A stretch of 64,000 nucleotides of DNA. Source: Chitinophaga jiangningensis. GTDB lineage: Bacteria; Bacteroidota; Bacteroidia; Chitinophagales; Chitinophagaceae. The notes beneath the pieces are model-generated. The model did not search any database. It had not been told where the DNA came from and worked only from the letters and a program-made list of their open reading frames with translations. The position numbers and the translations under genes are program-made. Of this stretch, positions 1-9,500 are shown piece after piece. The DNA lies in contig NZ_FRBL01000005.1 of assembly GCF_900142605.1 (NCBI RefSeq), positions 372,001 to 436,000 of the forward strand, in the 5' to 3' direction. How positions within the stretch are numbered: position 1 is the stretch's first letter; the number at the start of each line of letters is the position of its first letter.

Positions 1-1
1 G

Positions 2-1699
2 CAACAACTTCAGGACATAGCGCCGGATGTGGAAAAGCGTTTAATTGCCGGTGGCTTACGAATAAAAAAGATTGTTGAATCTGACAGATTTGGTGGCACA
101 CTAACACGCTCATATACTTACAACCGATTTGAAGATTCCAACATAAGCAGTGGGTTAATGAAAAACTTGCCTGTAACCGCCTATTGGGTTTTCTGTGGCG
201 AAGGAGGTAGTGACAATGATCCGCTCAGTACAGGCAATGAAGGGCAAGCATCAATACTCCGAATCTCATCTCACAGTGGTTTGCCGGGTTACAGCAATAG
301 CAGCACAGGTATTATTTATGAGCATGTTACGGAATATCAGGATGAACAGGCACAAAAGATGAAGACTGAATACGAATTTTCAAATGACTGGACTAACTTT
401 GTACAACCTTCCGACCTGAATTATCCTGCAAAAACGGGAATGGCCGCCGATTGGCGCACTGGCTTGTTATTGACCAAAAGAGTTTATGAGAATGTAGCAG
501 AACCTCTCAAATATCGAATTCTATCTAAGGAAGTAAACAGCTACTCATCCTATGAAATGAACACCGATTTGGTAGGTATAAGAATATCACCATGGATAAA
601 CCATAACACTTATGGTACCACCTACTACAACGGTGCTACAGAATGGTACGAATTAAGATCCGCTACTTCAAGCACCTATTCCTATGACGCAAACGGCAAT
701 GCCAGTGAATTCAAAATAACCAAAGACTTTACTTACGATCCCGGCAATAACTATTTTCAAAAAACACTAAGCACAACGGATAGTAAGGGCCAGTCAGTTA
801 TAAATACAACCTGGTATCCCAAAGACTACAATGATATCTCTTCCTCAAATATTGGTACATTATTGACGAAGGGTATCAGAAACACTCCCATAAAGTTTGA
901 AAGTACAGTCGGGGGGAATCTCGTAGCTGGCCAGGTATTACAGTACAATGCCAATGGACAACCCGCAGCATTTTACGTGTATGAAAACAATCAGGCAATT
1001 CCTCCTCCGGCGCACGACCCAAACAGCCTTGTACCTGCAGGTTATAACCTGAAAAAAGTACTGGCATATGAACCACAGAAGGGCAATATCATTACCTCAC
1101 AGGATGTTCCTAACGTTATTTACAGCTATGTGTGGGATTATAAAAACAATTTACCAATAGCACAAGCCATCAATGCGGACAACAACAGTATCGCCTATAC
1201 CTCGTTTGAATCAGAGGGAAGCGGCAACTGGACCATTTCCGGCACCATTAGTGGTGATGTTCCTTCTGTTACAGGAAAGCGTTATTTCAATCTCTCCGGC
1301 GGAAGTTTAAATAAAAGCAGCCTGCGTCCAGATCAGACTTATATTATTTCTTACTGGACTAAAAATGCGAATGCACTTAATATAACCGGTTCCATTTCCA
1401 GCATTAAAGGACGCAATTATAAAGATTGGAACTATTTTGAACATAAGGTAACCGGTGTATCCAATGTGAGCATTACCGGTAGCGGAATAATAGATGAAAT
1501 AAGATTATTCCCTGCAGATGCTGTTCTGACAACCTACACCTATGAACCCGGTATTGGGGTAACCAGCAGTTCGGATCAGCGTGGAGTAATCAGGTACTTT
1601 GAATATGACAACTGGAACAGGGTTTCAGTTATCAGGGATCAGGATGGTAATATTATCAAGGCTGCAGAATACAAGTATCAGGCGCCGGTAACACCATAA
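2..1699 (+). CDS. RHS/YD-repeat protein, C-terminal part (5' end outside window)
   Basis: The reading frame is open to the left edge, so the gene begins outside the window. A GTG at 29 lies in frame but need not be the start. The visible 565 residues are the tail of a large cell-surface RHS-type protein. Weak YD-like repeats can be seen (YSYDANGN near residue 222; YFEYDNWNRVSVIRDQDGN near the end). Around residues 395-510 is a beta-rich stretch (SFESEGSGNWTISG to DEIRLFPADA) that resembles a carbohydrate-binding, jelly-roll type module. The last 50 residues read like an ordinary YD repeat and then stop, so no polymorphic toxin domain is fused here. A strong terminator follows. The family is seen in secreted Bacteroidota proteins; the function is not known. 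Confidence 0.8.
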   Translation, partial: QQLQDIAPDVEKRLIAGGLRIKKIVESDRFGGTLTRSYTYNRFEDSNISSGLMKNLPVTAYWVFCGEGGSDNDPLSTGNEGQASILRISSHSGLPGYSNSSTGIIYEHVTEYQDEQAQKMKTEYEFSNDWTNFVQPSDLNYPAKTGMAADWRTGLLLTKRVYENVAEPLKYRILSKEVNSYSSYEMNTDLVGIRISPWINHNTYGTTYYNGATEWYELRSATSSTYSYDANGNASEFKITKDFTYDPGNNYFQKTLSTTDSKGQSVINTTWYPKDYNDISSSNIGTLLTKGIRNTPIKFESTVGGNLVAGQVLQYNANGQPAAFYVYENNQAIPPPAHDPNSLVPAGYNLKKVLAYEPQKGNIITSQDVPNVIYSYVWDYKNNLPIAQAINADNNSIAYTSFESEGSGNWTISGTISGDVPSVTGKRYFNLSGGSLNKSSLRPDQTYIISYWTKNANALNITGSISSIKGRNYKDWNYFEHKVTGVSNVSITGSGIIDEIRLFPADAVLTTYTYEPGIGVTSSSDQRGVIRYFEYDNWNRVSVIRDQDGNIIKAAEYKYQAPVTP

Positions 1700-1742
1700 A
1701 TTTCATGTCTCCTGTTCTGAAACAGGAAGTGGATAATAACCT

Positions 1743-1789
1743 ATAGGTATACAAGAGAACAAATATCTTTTGTATACCTATTTTTTTTA
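1743..1789 (+). terminator. Rho-independent terminator after the RHS gene
   Basis: Inverted repeat ATAGGTATACAA (1743-1754) and TTGTATACCTAT (1770-1781), followed by a run of eight or more T. It sits 44 bp after the RHS stop codon. Confidence 0.85.
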
Positions 1790-1913
1790 ATTCAGAGCAA
1801 CCACCTGATTTTTCCCTTTAAATATACCATGTAGCTCCACTGGCAAACGAGTCAACAATCTCCCCCTCACAACGTTATACTTCTACGCCCTCAACGCCGT
1901 TAAAGCGCTTAAA

Positions 1914-2975
1914 ATGAAGTATAAGTTATCGTTTTGTACGGTTTGTATGAACCGCACTATGCACCTGAAAGAAACCCTTCCACGGAATATAGCTGACAAT
2001 AGCAGCTATGGTAATATTGAATTTGTATTACTCAATTACAACTCTTCCGATGACCTGCACGAGTGGGTACTAACGGCCATGGCACCTTATCTTCAGCAAG
2101 GCGTATTAAAGTATTATCACACAAGAGAACCGCTTTTTTTCCAGATGAGTCATGCCAAAAACATGGCCTTCCGACTGGCTACGGGGGATATATTGTGTGG
2201 TGTTGATGCCGATAATTACACAGGTCCCGGCTTCGCGGATTACATTAGCGAACGGTTTGTGAGTAACCGGCAAATATACGTGCAGCCTCCAACCATCGGA
2301 CAGGATAAAAAGCGCTGGGATGTACAGGGGCGGGTATGTGTACACCAGGAAGATTTTCATGCCGTACGCGGCTACGACGAAGCTGTACAGGAATATGGAT
2401 TTGAAGATAAAGACTTCAAAAGGCGACTGGAGCTACATGGATGCACAAAGCACATCATCAGGGATGAAACCTTCCTACACGCCATAAAACATGAGGATGG
2501 TATGCGTATCAAAGGAGGACTTGCCTCCTGGAAACTGAAACAACTTTTCTATTGCCAGGAGCCTGTTCCGGAGATTATTCTCTTACAGGATAACAATACC
2601 TATGAAAAGGTAACAGTAGATCATACTTTATTAAGTTACGAAAGCAGTACTATGCTGAAAACGCCCATAAGGAAAATTTATGCCGGCAATTTTATCTATA
2701 AAGAGCGTAAATACCATCTCTATAAAAAAAATAATGAAAGCTATTTAACGCTATCTGTATTAGGCGACGGCTCCTTAATGAGCCAGGATGAACGGGTATT
2801 TCAACCGATATACCCGGGTGAGTTAGGAGAGAATTTTTTATTTCAGCGGGCTATGTATCTCAGTAAAAAAATTTATCTCTCCAACAGAAATCAAATTAAA
2901 CTGATTAATGGAGAGGGATATGGCAGGGGTACCGTGCATGAATACTTCACCGGAAAAACACATTTGCTGGTGTAG
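1914..2975 (+). CDS. Glycosyltransferase, GT-A fold (GT2/galactosyltransferase-like)
   Basis: 353 aa, soluble, no signal peptide or membrane segment. The N-terminal half has GT-A features: a first beta-strand (KLSFCTVCMNR), a DxD-like metal/nucleotide-sugar site VDADN at 97-101, and YGFEDKDFKRR near 161-171, which resembles the (W/F)xxEDxD acceptor-site motif of the galactosyltransferase C-terminal domain family. The last ~130 residues are beta-rich and not recognised. It probably transfers a sugar to a surface glycan in the cytoplasm. It stands alone between the RHS terminator and tRNA-Asn. A sulfotransferase and an APS kinase lie just beyond the tRNA, so a shared role in a sulfated glycan is possible but is inference. 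Donor and acceptor are unknown. Confidence 0.75.
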   Translation: MKYKLSFCTVCMNRTMHLKETLPRNIADNSSYGNIEFVLLNYNSSDDLHEWVLTAMAPYLQQGVLKYYHTREPLFFQMSHAKNMAFRLATGDILCGVDADNYTGPGFADYISERFVSNRQIYVQPPTIGQDKKRWDVQGRVCVHQEDFHAVRGYDEAVQEYGFEDKDFKRRLELHGCTKHIIRDETFLHAIKHEDGMRIKGGLASWKLKQLFYCQEPVPEIILLQDNNTYEKVTVDHTLLSYESSTMLKTPIRKIYAGNFIYKERKYHLYKKNNESYLTLSVLGDGSLMSQDERVFQPIYPGELGENFLFQRAMYLSKKIYLSNRNQIKLINGEGYGRGTVHEYFTGKTHLLV

Positions 2976-3044
2976 ATTTGCACACATCAAAACCAACCCC
3001 ATAGCGGATTTCAAATATTTTTATCAAATAACACAAAATTTTTC

Positions 3045-3074
3045 TTTGAATTTTTAAGGTATTTATTACATTTG
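3045..3074 (+). promoter_or_regulatory. Bacteroidota-type promoter for tRNA-Asn
   Basis: TTTG at 3045-3048, an 18-bp spacer and TACATTTG at 3067-3074 match the Bacteroidota -33 (TTG) and -7 (TAnnTTTG) elements. The tRNA begins about 50 bp downstream. Confidence 0.6.
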
Positions 3075-3125
3075 CGACCCGGTTGTCTGATAACCATCAG
3101 ATTTCCAGAAGTATAGCAGTTATAC

Positions 3126-3199
3126 TCCTCCTTAGCTCAGTTGGTTAGAGCATCTGACTGTTAATCAGAGGGTCGCTGGTTCAAGTCCAGCAGGGGGAG
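3126..3199 (+). tRNA. tRNA-Asn (anticodon GTT)
   Basis: Full cloverleaf. The acceptor stem is TCCTCCT (3126-3132) with AGGGGGA (3192-3198), including one G-U pair. The D arm begins TAGCTCAG, the anticodon loop is CTGTTAA (anticodon GTT), and the T arm is GCTGG-TTCAAGT-CCAGC (3175-3191). The discriminator is G at 3199. The genomic 3' end continues CAAAA, so CCA is added after transcription. Confidence 0.97.
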
Positions 3200-3210
3200 C
3201 AAAAATCCTG

Positions 3211-3240
3211 AAACCCGCGCCATGCGCGGGTTTTGTTTTT
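3211..3240 (+). terminator. Terminator of tRNA-Asn
   Basis: Hairpin AACCCGCGC-CAT-GCGCGGGTT (3212-3232) followed by a T-rich tail, directly after the tRNA. Confidence 0.85.
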
Positions 3241-3318
3241 TAGATCGAGTCTATATCCAATATTTACTACCATCAGTACCTGGACAGTTTTTCACTATAT
3301 TACATAACAAATCTTTTC

Positions 3319-4254
3319 ATGCACCCTGATATGTCTACTGCACTTGAAAACTGGATTCCGTTCAAACTTACTATTCAGGAAGAACATCCGTATTGCGAAT
3401 GGATGTACACGGGAGACAATCCATTCACCGCTCCTTTTTTTGATGAAACCATTTCACAATGCAGGACGGCTCATCCACGGAAATTCAGGAGCGTAAGCAG
3501 TTTAGACGTATTGAGGGGCTGGTCGCGGGACCTCGAACATATACCCCCATCTGCCTTGATCTTTCATGTGTCCAGATGCGGGTCCACCCTGGCAACCCAG
3601 CTACTGGCACAGGATCCCGGAAACATCGTACTTTCAGAGGTTCCGTTTTTCGACTCATTATTAAGAACAGGTAATGCAGGGTTACTCAAAGAAGCCGTTG
3701 TCTTTTATGCACCAGTAAAAAACAACAGAAAACGTTTGTTTATTAAAACAGACAGCTGGCATATCTTCTTTTATAAGGAACTCAGAGAGCTTTATCCGCA
3801 AACACCATTTATATTACTTTACCGGCGGCCTGATGAGGTGGCAAGGTCACAACAAAAGCGAAGGGGTATGCATGCCATACCCGGCCTTATAGAACCCGCC
3901 CTGTTTGGGTTTGATACGGATGTACGCCAGATGAATATGGATACATACCTTGGCGAAGTACTGGATAAATATTTCCTGGCCTTCCTGAAAGTACTGGAAA
4001 AAGATCCCCTCGCTTACCCTATTAATTACAATGAAGGTCCGGTTACTATGCTGGAAAAGATAGCACGAATTACCGATACCCACATTAGTACTGAGGCGAT
4101 GGAAAAAATTAAAGACCGCGCATTGTATCACGCCAAATACCCCGGACAGGTATTTGCTGAAGATGCCGTTAAACAGCCGGTACCTGATTACTGTTGCGAG
4201 GCTTTCGACAAATATGGTGCGCTGGAGATTATAAGAAATTCGTATAACTTTTGA
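3319..4254 (+). CDS. Sulfotransferase-family protein
   Basis: 311 aa, cytoplasmic. The PAPS-binding P-loop is visible as FHVSRCGSTLATQLL at residues 82-96. The 3'-phosphate-binding element is FILLYRRPDEVARSQQ at 164-179, with the typical R and S residues. The sulfotransferase family moves a sulfuryl group from PAPS to a hydroxyl or amine acceptor; the acceptor here is unknown. The gene is convergent with an APS kinase gene that makes PAPS, and their 3' ends overlap by 67 bp. Enzyme and cofactor supply are therefore side by side. An ATG four codons downstream (residue 5) is an alternative start. Confidence 0.8.
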   Translation: MHPDMSTALENWIPFKLTIQEEHPYCEWMYTGDNPFTAPFFDETISQCRTAHPRKFRSVSSLDVLRGWSRDLEHIPPSALIFHVSRCGSTLATQLLAQDPGNIVLSEVPFFDSLLRTGNAGLLKEAVVFYAPVKNNRKRLFIKTDSWHIFFYKELRELYPQTPFILLYRRPDEVARSQQKRRGMHAIPGLIEPALFGFDTDVRQMNMDTYLGEVLDKYFLAFLKVLEKDPLAYPINYNEGPVTMLEKIARITDTHISTEAMEKIKDRALYHAKYPGQVFAEDAVKQPVPDYCCEAFDKYGALEIIRNSYNF

Positions 4255-4736
4255 ATGGACTTCTCCGCTGTTTCTACAGAAGTATCTATTACCAGATCGG
4301 GAGCAAAAGGAAGATCATAAGTATCGTTGATTCCTGTAAGATTAAAGAGTTTATCGGGGTGATTGTCATCTAACAACGCACGTTTATACAATCCCTTTGT
4401 GTCCCTGTAAGTTAGCACAGGAATATCGCATTTAATCCAAACTATTTTTGCATTGTAACGTGCTTTCAGTTCGCTCCTGATCACCTCAAACGGATTGATG
4501 GCGGCAATCAGCACTATATCAGCCTCCTCCTTCAATTCCCAGGCCGCCGCACCCAGCCGGCGGATATTTTCCATCCTGTCCTCTTTGGAAAATCCCAGGT
4601 CCTTGCACAGGGTTTTGCGGTATACATCACCGTCGATAATCACTACTTTCAGAGAATGTTGTTGAAGCAAAGTCTTTACTCCCTCTGCCAGTGTACTTTT
4701 TCCTGCGCCTGAAAGTCCGGTTAGTTGAATTATCAT
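4188..4736 (-). CDS. cysC: Adenylylsulfate (APS) kinase
   Basis: 182 aa, a normal length for a stand-alone APS kinase. It phosphorylates adenylylsulfate with ATP to give PAPS. Visible motifs are Walker A GLSGAGKST at residues 7-15, the APS site DGDVYRKTLCKDLGFS near 36-51, RMENIRR just after it, and the lid motif TKGLYKRAL near 114-122. Cytoplasmic. No sulfate adenylyltransferase gene (cysD/cysN or sat) is adjacent, so this copy looks dedicated to the neighbouring sulfotransferase rather than to general sulfate assimilation; that is inference. Its 3' end overlaps the sulfotransferase gene on the opposite strand by 67 bp. Confidence 0.9.
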   Translation of the reverse strand: MIIQLTGLSGAGKSTLAEGVKTLLQQHSLKVVIIDGDVYRKTLCKDLGFSKEDRMENIRRLGAAAWELKEEADIVLIAAINPFEVIRSELKARYNAKIVWIKCDIPVLTYRDTKGLYKRALLDDNHPDKLFNLTGINDTYDLPFAPDLVIDTSVETAEKSIQKLYEFLIISSAPYLSKASQQ

Positions 4737-4972
4737 AGTATAGTTGTAATGGGGGCCGTAGTTTTATTTTTTATACCTCTTAACGTCAAAAGTATTCAAA
4801 AAGAGTTAGCCAACAATACAATGGTTTAAAGATATGCTACTACTGCCTTGTAAAATAAGTATTACAAGCCAGCAACATTACTGTTTAAGAATTGATTCAA
4901 GCTGTTCAATTGACTTGGCAAGCATCCTATTATTGTTTGCAGGCTTTTAGAAATTCAGGACCTGGCTACAGA

Positions 4973-6316
4973 TCATTTACCATTTTCACTAATCCTATAC
5001 AATCCCGCCCCATGTGCGTTTAATTGCTTTGCAAACGTTCCTTTCACCTTTCCCAAATCTTTCCCTGTCCATAGGTCTTTTACTTTTACGGGAGATGTAA
5101 AGCCCACCTGGCTCAGGTCCGCGGAAATCCCCGCAGTCACGTCAGCGGTGTTAAACAGCGCAAGATATTTATCTCCCGTTTTAGGATCATCGGCGACCCA
5201 GGCAACTTTATCTGCGGTACGGAACAACTCTTTGTTATTAGTACTATACTTCAAAACTGCCAGTACATCGCGATTAGTGAGCAGGGAGTTGGTAAATGCA
5301 TCGTTACTGGGGAAGTCGCCGCCATACATCAGGGGCGATTTAAAAATAGACCACAGCGTCATGAGGGTATATTGCTCATCTTTTGTAAAGCCTGTCATAC
5401 GGTCGTTGCCAACTTCGCCGCGGATTGAAAGGCGACCCAGTGGCAGCATATCTCCGTCAGGGTAAGCGCCGGGGGCACGATATTTATTCCACCTGCTGAA
5501 TACTTCAAAATGTTCTTTAAGCTGTTTCCAGTTATCCCAGAAATCCCCCACGGTACGCCACATGTTAGCGTGTTGTTGTACATGCGTGCCTTTATCAATC
5601 GGCGTTTCACCGGGAGAGGTACTTAATACAATCTGCCGGCCCGTCCGGTCGATTGCCTTGCGGATCATTTCTACCTCCTGCGTGAAATAGATCGGGGAGG
5701 AGAGGTCATCTATCTTTACAAAGTCCAATCCCCAGGAGGCATACAGGTCAAATATGGAGTTGTAATATTCCTGTGACCCGGGTTTATCCGGAACAATGGT
5801 ATACATGTCGCGCAACCAGCGGCATTGATCAGCAGTAGAGTAAATATCTTTTGCGGTTACACTGGTCCCTTTTACAGGCAAGCCCTGGTTCACGGCTATC
5901 ACCGGGATACCTCTCATGATGTGAATACCGAATTTCAATCCAAGACTATGTATGTAATCAGCCAGGGGCTTAAACCCTTTGCCACCGGCGGCAGATGGGA
6001 AGCGGTTTACAGCCGGCATAAAGCGACCATATTCATCAATGGAATATTGCGGGTCTTTTTGATTATAACCATGGGATTTATCATTGGCTACAAACCAACG
6101 GATATCTACTACTACATATTCCCAGCCGTATGCCTTCAGGTGTTTGGCCATGTAGTCGGCATTGGCTTTCACTTCTGCTTCTGTTACATTGGGTCCGTAA
6201 CAATCCCAGCTGTTCCAGCCCATTGGTGGCGTGGCGGCCCACTGGTGGAAGTCTTTCTGCGCCTGCACGTGGAAATAGCAGGCAATTATAGTGGCAAAGA
6301 GGATCACTTTTTTCAT
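4973..6316 (-). CDS. GH27-family glycosidase (alpha-galactosidase-like)
   Basis: 447 aa with a signal peptide (residues 1-19, cleavage after VQA). The (beta/alpha)8 GH27 barrel starts with GWNSWDCYG at 33-41. The nucleophile region is DFVKIDD (199-204), where classical alpha-galactosidases have YLKYD. The acid/base candidate is D258 in RTVGDFW. YPDGDML corresponds to the conserved WNDPDML segment. A C-terminal beta-sandwich of about 100 residues follows. The family cleaves terminal alpha-galactosides or related sugars (alpha-N-acetylgalactosaminides, beta-L-arabinopyranosides), so the exact substrate is open. Likely periplasmic or secreted. It appears monocistronic. Confidence 0.85.
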   Translation of the reverse strand: MKKVILFATIIACYFHVQAQKDFHQWAATPPMGWNSWDCYGPNVTEAEVKANADYMAKHLKAYGWEYVVVDIRWFVANDKSHGYNQKDPQYSIDEYGRFMPAVNRFPSAAGGKGFKPLADYIHSLGLKFGIHIMRGIPVIAVNQGLPVKGTSVTAKDIYSTADQCRWLRDMYTIVPDKPGSQEYYNSIFDLYASWGLDFVKIDDLSSPIYFTQEVEMIRKAIDRTGRQIVLSTSPGETPIDKGTHVQQHANMWRTVGDFWDNWKQLKEHFEVFSRWNKYRAPGAYPDGDMLPLGRLSIRGEVGNDRMTGFTKDEQYTLMTLWSIFKSPLMYGGDFPSNDAFTNSLLTNRDVLAVLKYSTNNKELFRTADKVAWVADDPKTGDKYLALFNTADVTAGISADLSQVGFTSPVKVKDLWTGKDLGKVKGTFAKQLNAHGAGLYRISENGK

Positions 6317-6468
6317 AACGTGGCGATTATAATTGTCAAATAGACATTTATCAAATATCCTGATTTTTTGTGAAATTTTATAGGGGAGATTTTAGCGGAT
6401 TTGTGAAGCAGACACTGATGGTATAGGTTGATTTCCTTACTGCATGGGAGAATCAGTCAGTTGTGCAT

Positions 6469-6502
6469 AAAAAAGCGTCAGGCTTCGGGTGAAACCTGAC
6501 GC
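6469..6502 (-). terminator. Terminator of purL
   Basis: Read on the minus strand: stem GCGTCAGG (6502-6495) with CCTGACGC (6482-6475), then a run of T (plus-strand AAAAAA at 6469-6474). It lies 20 bp after the purL stop codon. Confidence 0.8.
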
Positions 6503-6522
6503 AGCTATTACTTACTAATCTA

Positions 6523-9500
6523 TTACTTCTTATTTGCTTCGCACCATGCTTTAGCATTCACAAACGCCTCGATCCATGGCGTTACTTCATCCTTACGGTT
6601 ATTAGGGTAGTGTGCCCAGTTCCATTGGAAGATGGAACGCTCAATGTGCGGCATGGTTACCAGGTGGCGACCAGTTGCATCACACATCATAGCGGTGTTA
6701 AAGTCAGAGCCGTTTGGATTGTGCGGATATTGATCGTATGCGTATTTAGCAACAATGTTGTACTGATCTTCGGTGTTTGGCAGGTTGAATTTACCTTCAC
6801 CGTGGGAGATCCATACGCCTAAGGTTGCACCAGCAAGGGTTTTGAGCATAATGGAATTATTCTCCTGTACTTTCACGGATACGAAGTTGGATTCGTGTTT
6901 GCCGGAAGTATTATGCAACATCTTACCATGTACTTTGTGATCAGGGTTGATCATTTCCAGTTCCATGAACAGCTGGCAACCATTACAGATACCTACAGAC
7001 ATCGTATCAGGGCGGGCAAAGAAATTATCCAGGGCTTTCTTCGCTTTCTCGTTGTACATAAAGGCTCCCGCCCATCCTTTGGCAGAACCCAGTACATCAG
7101 AGTTGGAGAACCCACCTACTGCACCGATAAACTGAATATCTTCCAGTGTTTCACGACCGGAGATCAGGTCTGTCATGTGTACATCCTTCACATCAAAGCC
7201 TGCAAGGAACATGGCATTTGCCATTTCGCGCTCTGAGTTGGAACCTTTCTCACGAATGATAGCCGCTTTAGGACGAGGTTTGGAACCATCAATAACCGGT
7301 TTTTTACCAGTAAACTGAGCAGGGAAATTGTAGCTCAGTGGTTGTAACTTGTAGTTATTGTAGCGTTCCTGTGCCATCCCATTTTTAGACTGTTTGGTAT
7401 CTAACAGGAAAGATGTTTTGAACCAGGTATCACGGGTGGCCGGGATATTGAAACTGAAAGTATCTGCATTATTCTTAAAGCTTACTTCTTCACCTGCTTT
7501 AACGGTACCGATCTTAACTGCTTCCACACCGGCATTTCTCAGTGCCGCTTCAAAAGCCGCGTTGTCTTTTGCCTGCAGCACCACCGCCACATTTTCGTTG
7601 AACAGTGCTTTTACCGTATCTGCCTCGTTGAGGTTACTCAGGTCGTAATCTGCTGCGAGATTAACATCTGCGAAGCACATTTCCAGTAAGGTAGTTACCA
7701 AACCGCCAGAGCCAACATCATGACCAGCGGCTACCTGATCGTTGTTGATCAGCGACTGAATGGTATTGAAGGCATTCACAAAGTAAGCCGCATCTTTAAT
7801 GTCAGGCACCTGTGAACCAATCTTATTATTGATCTGTGCGAAAGAAGAACCGCCCAGTTTGAACGCATCTTTCGAGAGATTGATATAGTAAACATCACCG
7901 GCATTTTTCTGCAGCACCGGTTCCACTACTTTGTTGATGTTAGTACAGTTACCGCCTGCGGAAATGATCACCGTACCTGGCGCAATTACGCTGCCATCAG
8001 GATATTTCTGCTTCATCGACAGGGAATCTTTACCGGTAGGGATGTTAATACCCAGCGCAATGGCAAAGTCAGAGCAAGCTTTTACGGCTTCGTACAGGCG
8101 TGCATCTTCACCTTCATTGTTACAGGCCCACATCCAGTTTGCAGAAAGGGAAACACCTTTCAGGCCATTTTTAATTGGTGCAAACACGAGGTTGGACAAT
8201 GCTTCTGCCACCGCATTGCGGGAGCCGGCAGCAGGATCCACCAGGGCGGTAAGCGGAGAGTGACCTACGGTAGTAGCGATACCTTCGGTAGATTTATAAT
8301 CTAACGCCATCACACCTACGTTATTCAGCGGCAGCTGTAACGGGCCCGCACACTGTTGTTTGGCAACGCGGCCACCTACGCAACGGTCTACCTTGTTGGT
8401 CAACCAGTCTTTAGCGGCTACGGCTTCCAGCTGCAGCACCTGATTCAGGTAAGCAGGTACATTTTTCACATCATAGGAAAGATCGGCATAGGTACGTGTT
8501 ACCTTGCTGTCTTTCATAATGGTTTTAGGTGAGGAACCGAAGAAGTCTTCCAGGGCGTAATCCATCGGTTTCAGGCCTGTGGAAGCTGACTGGAAAGTAA
8601 ATCGGTGGTCGCCGGTAACATCACCCACTGTATACATTGGCGCACGTTCGCGCTCGGCAACTTTTTGGAGGGTGTTAATATCTTTTTCACCGATTACGAG
8701 GCCCATTCTTTCCTGGGATTCGTTACCGATAATTTCTTTTGCGGAAAGGGTAGGGTCGCCCACAGGCAGTTTGTCGAGGTCGATCAAACCACCGGTTTCT
8801 TCTACGAGTTCGGACAGGCAGTTGAGGTGACCGCCGGCGCCATGGTCGTGGATGGAAACGATTGGGTTGTTATCTGATTCAACGAGGCCGCGAATAGCGT
8901 TGGCTGCGCGTTTCTGCATTTCAGGGTTGGAGCGCTGAATGGCGTTCAGTTCGATACCTGAGCCGAAAGCACCGGTGTCTGCTGAGGAAACTGCGGCACC
9001 GCCCATACCGATGCGATAGTTTTCACCACCGAGGATAACGATTTTATCACCGGTTTTAGGGGTGTGTTTTTTAGCCTGGTTCAGTTTACCGTAACCGATA
9101 CCGCCGGCCTGCATGATTACTTTATCGTAACCGAGTTTGCGACCGTCTTCTTCGTGTTCGAAGGTGAGTACGGAACCGGTGATCAGTGGCTGACCGAATT
9201 TATTACCGAAATCAGAAGCACCGTTAGATGCTTTGATGAGGATATCCATTGGTGTTTGGTAGAGCCATTTACGCTCCTCCATGCCTTTTTCCCATGGCCT
9301 GTCTTCCAGGAGACGGGAGTAGGCAGTCATATAGATGGCGGTACCTGCTAACGGCAGGGCACCCTGTCCACCTGCAAGACGGTCGCGGATTTCACCACCA
9401 GAACCGGTAGCTGCACCTGCAAACGGTTCTACAGTGGTCGGGAAGTTGTGCGTTTCTGCTTTGAGAGATAATACGGATTCAAATTCTTTTTCTACGTAAA

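Noticed and set aside
3126..3199. tRNA-Asn as an integration site (attB)
   Set aside because: No integrase gene and no second copy of the 3' end of the tRNA lies nearby in the window.
4878..4945. Short minus-strand frame ending KSIEQLESILKQ in the gap between cysC and the GH27 gene
   Set aside because: About 24 codons, interrupted by an in-frame stop just upstream. It may be the remnant of a lost gene, but it is too short to support.
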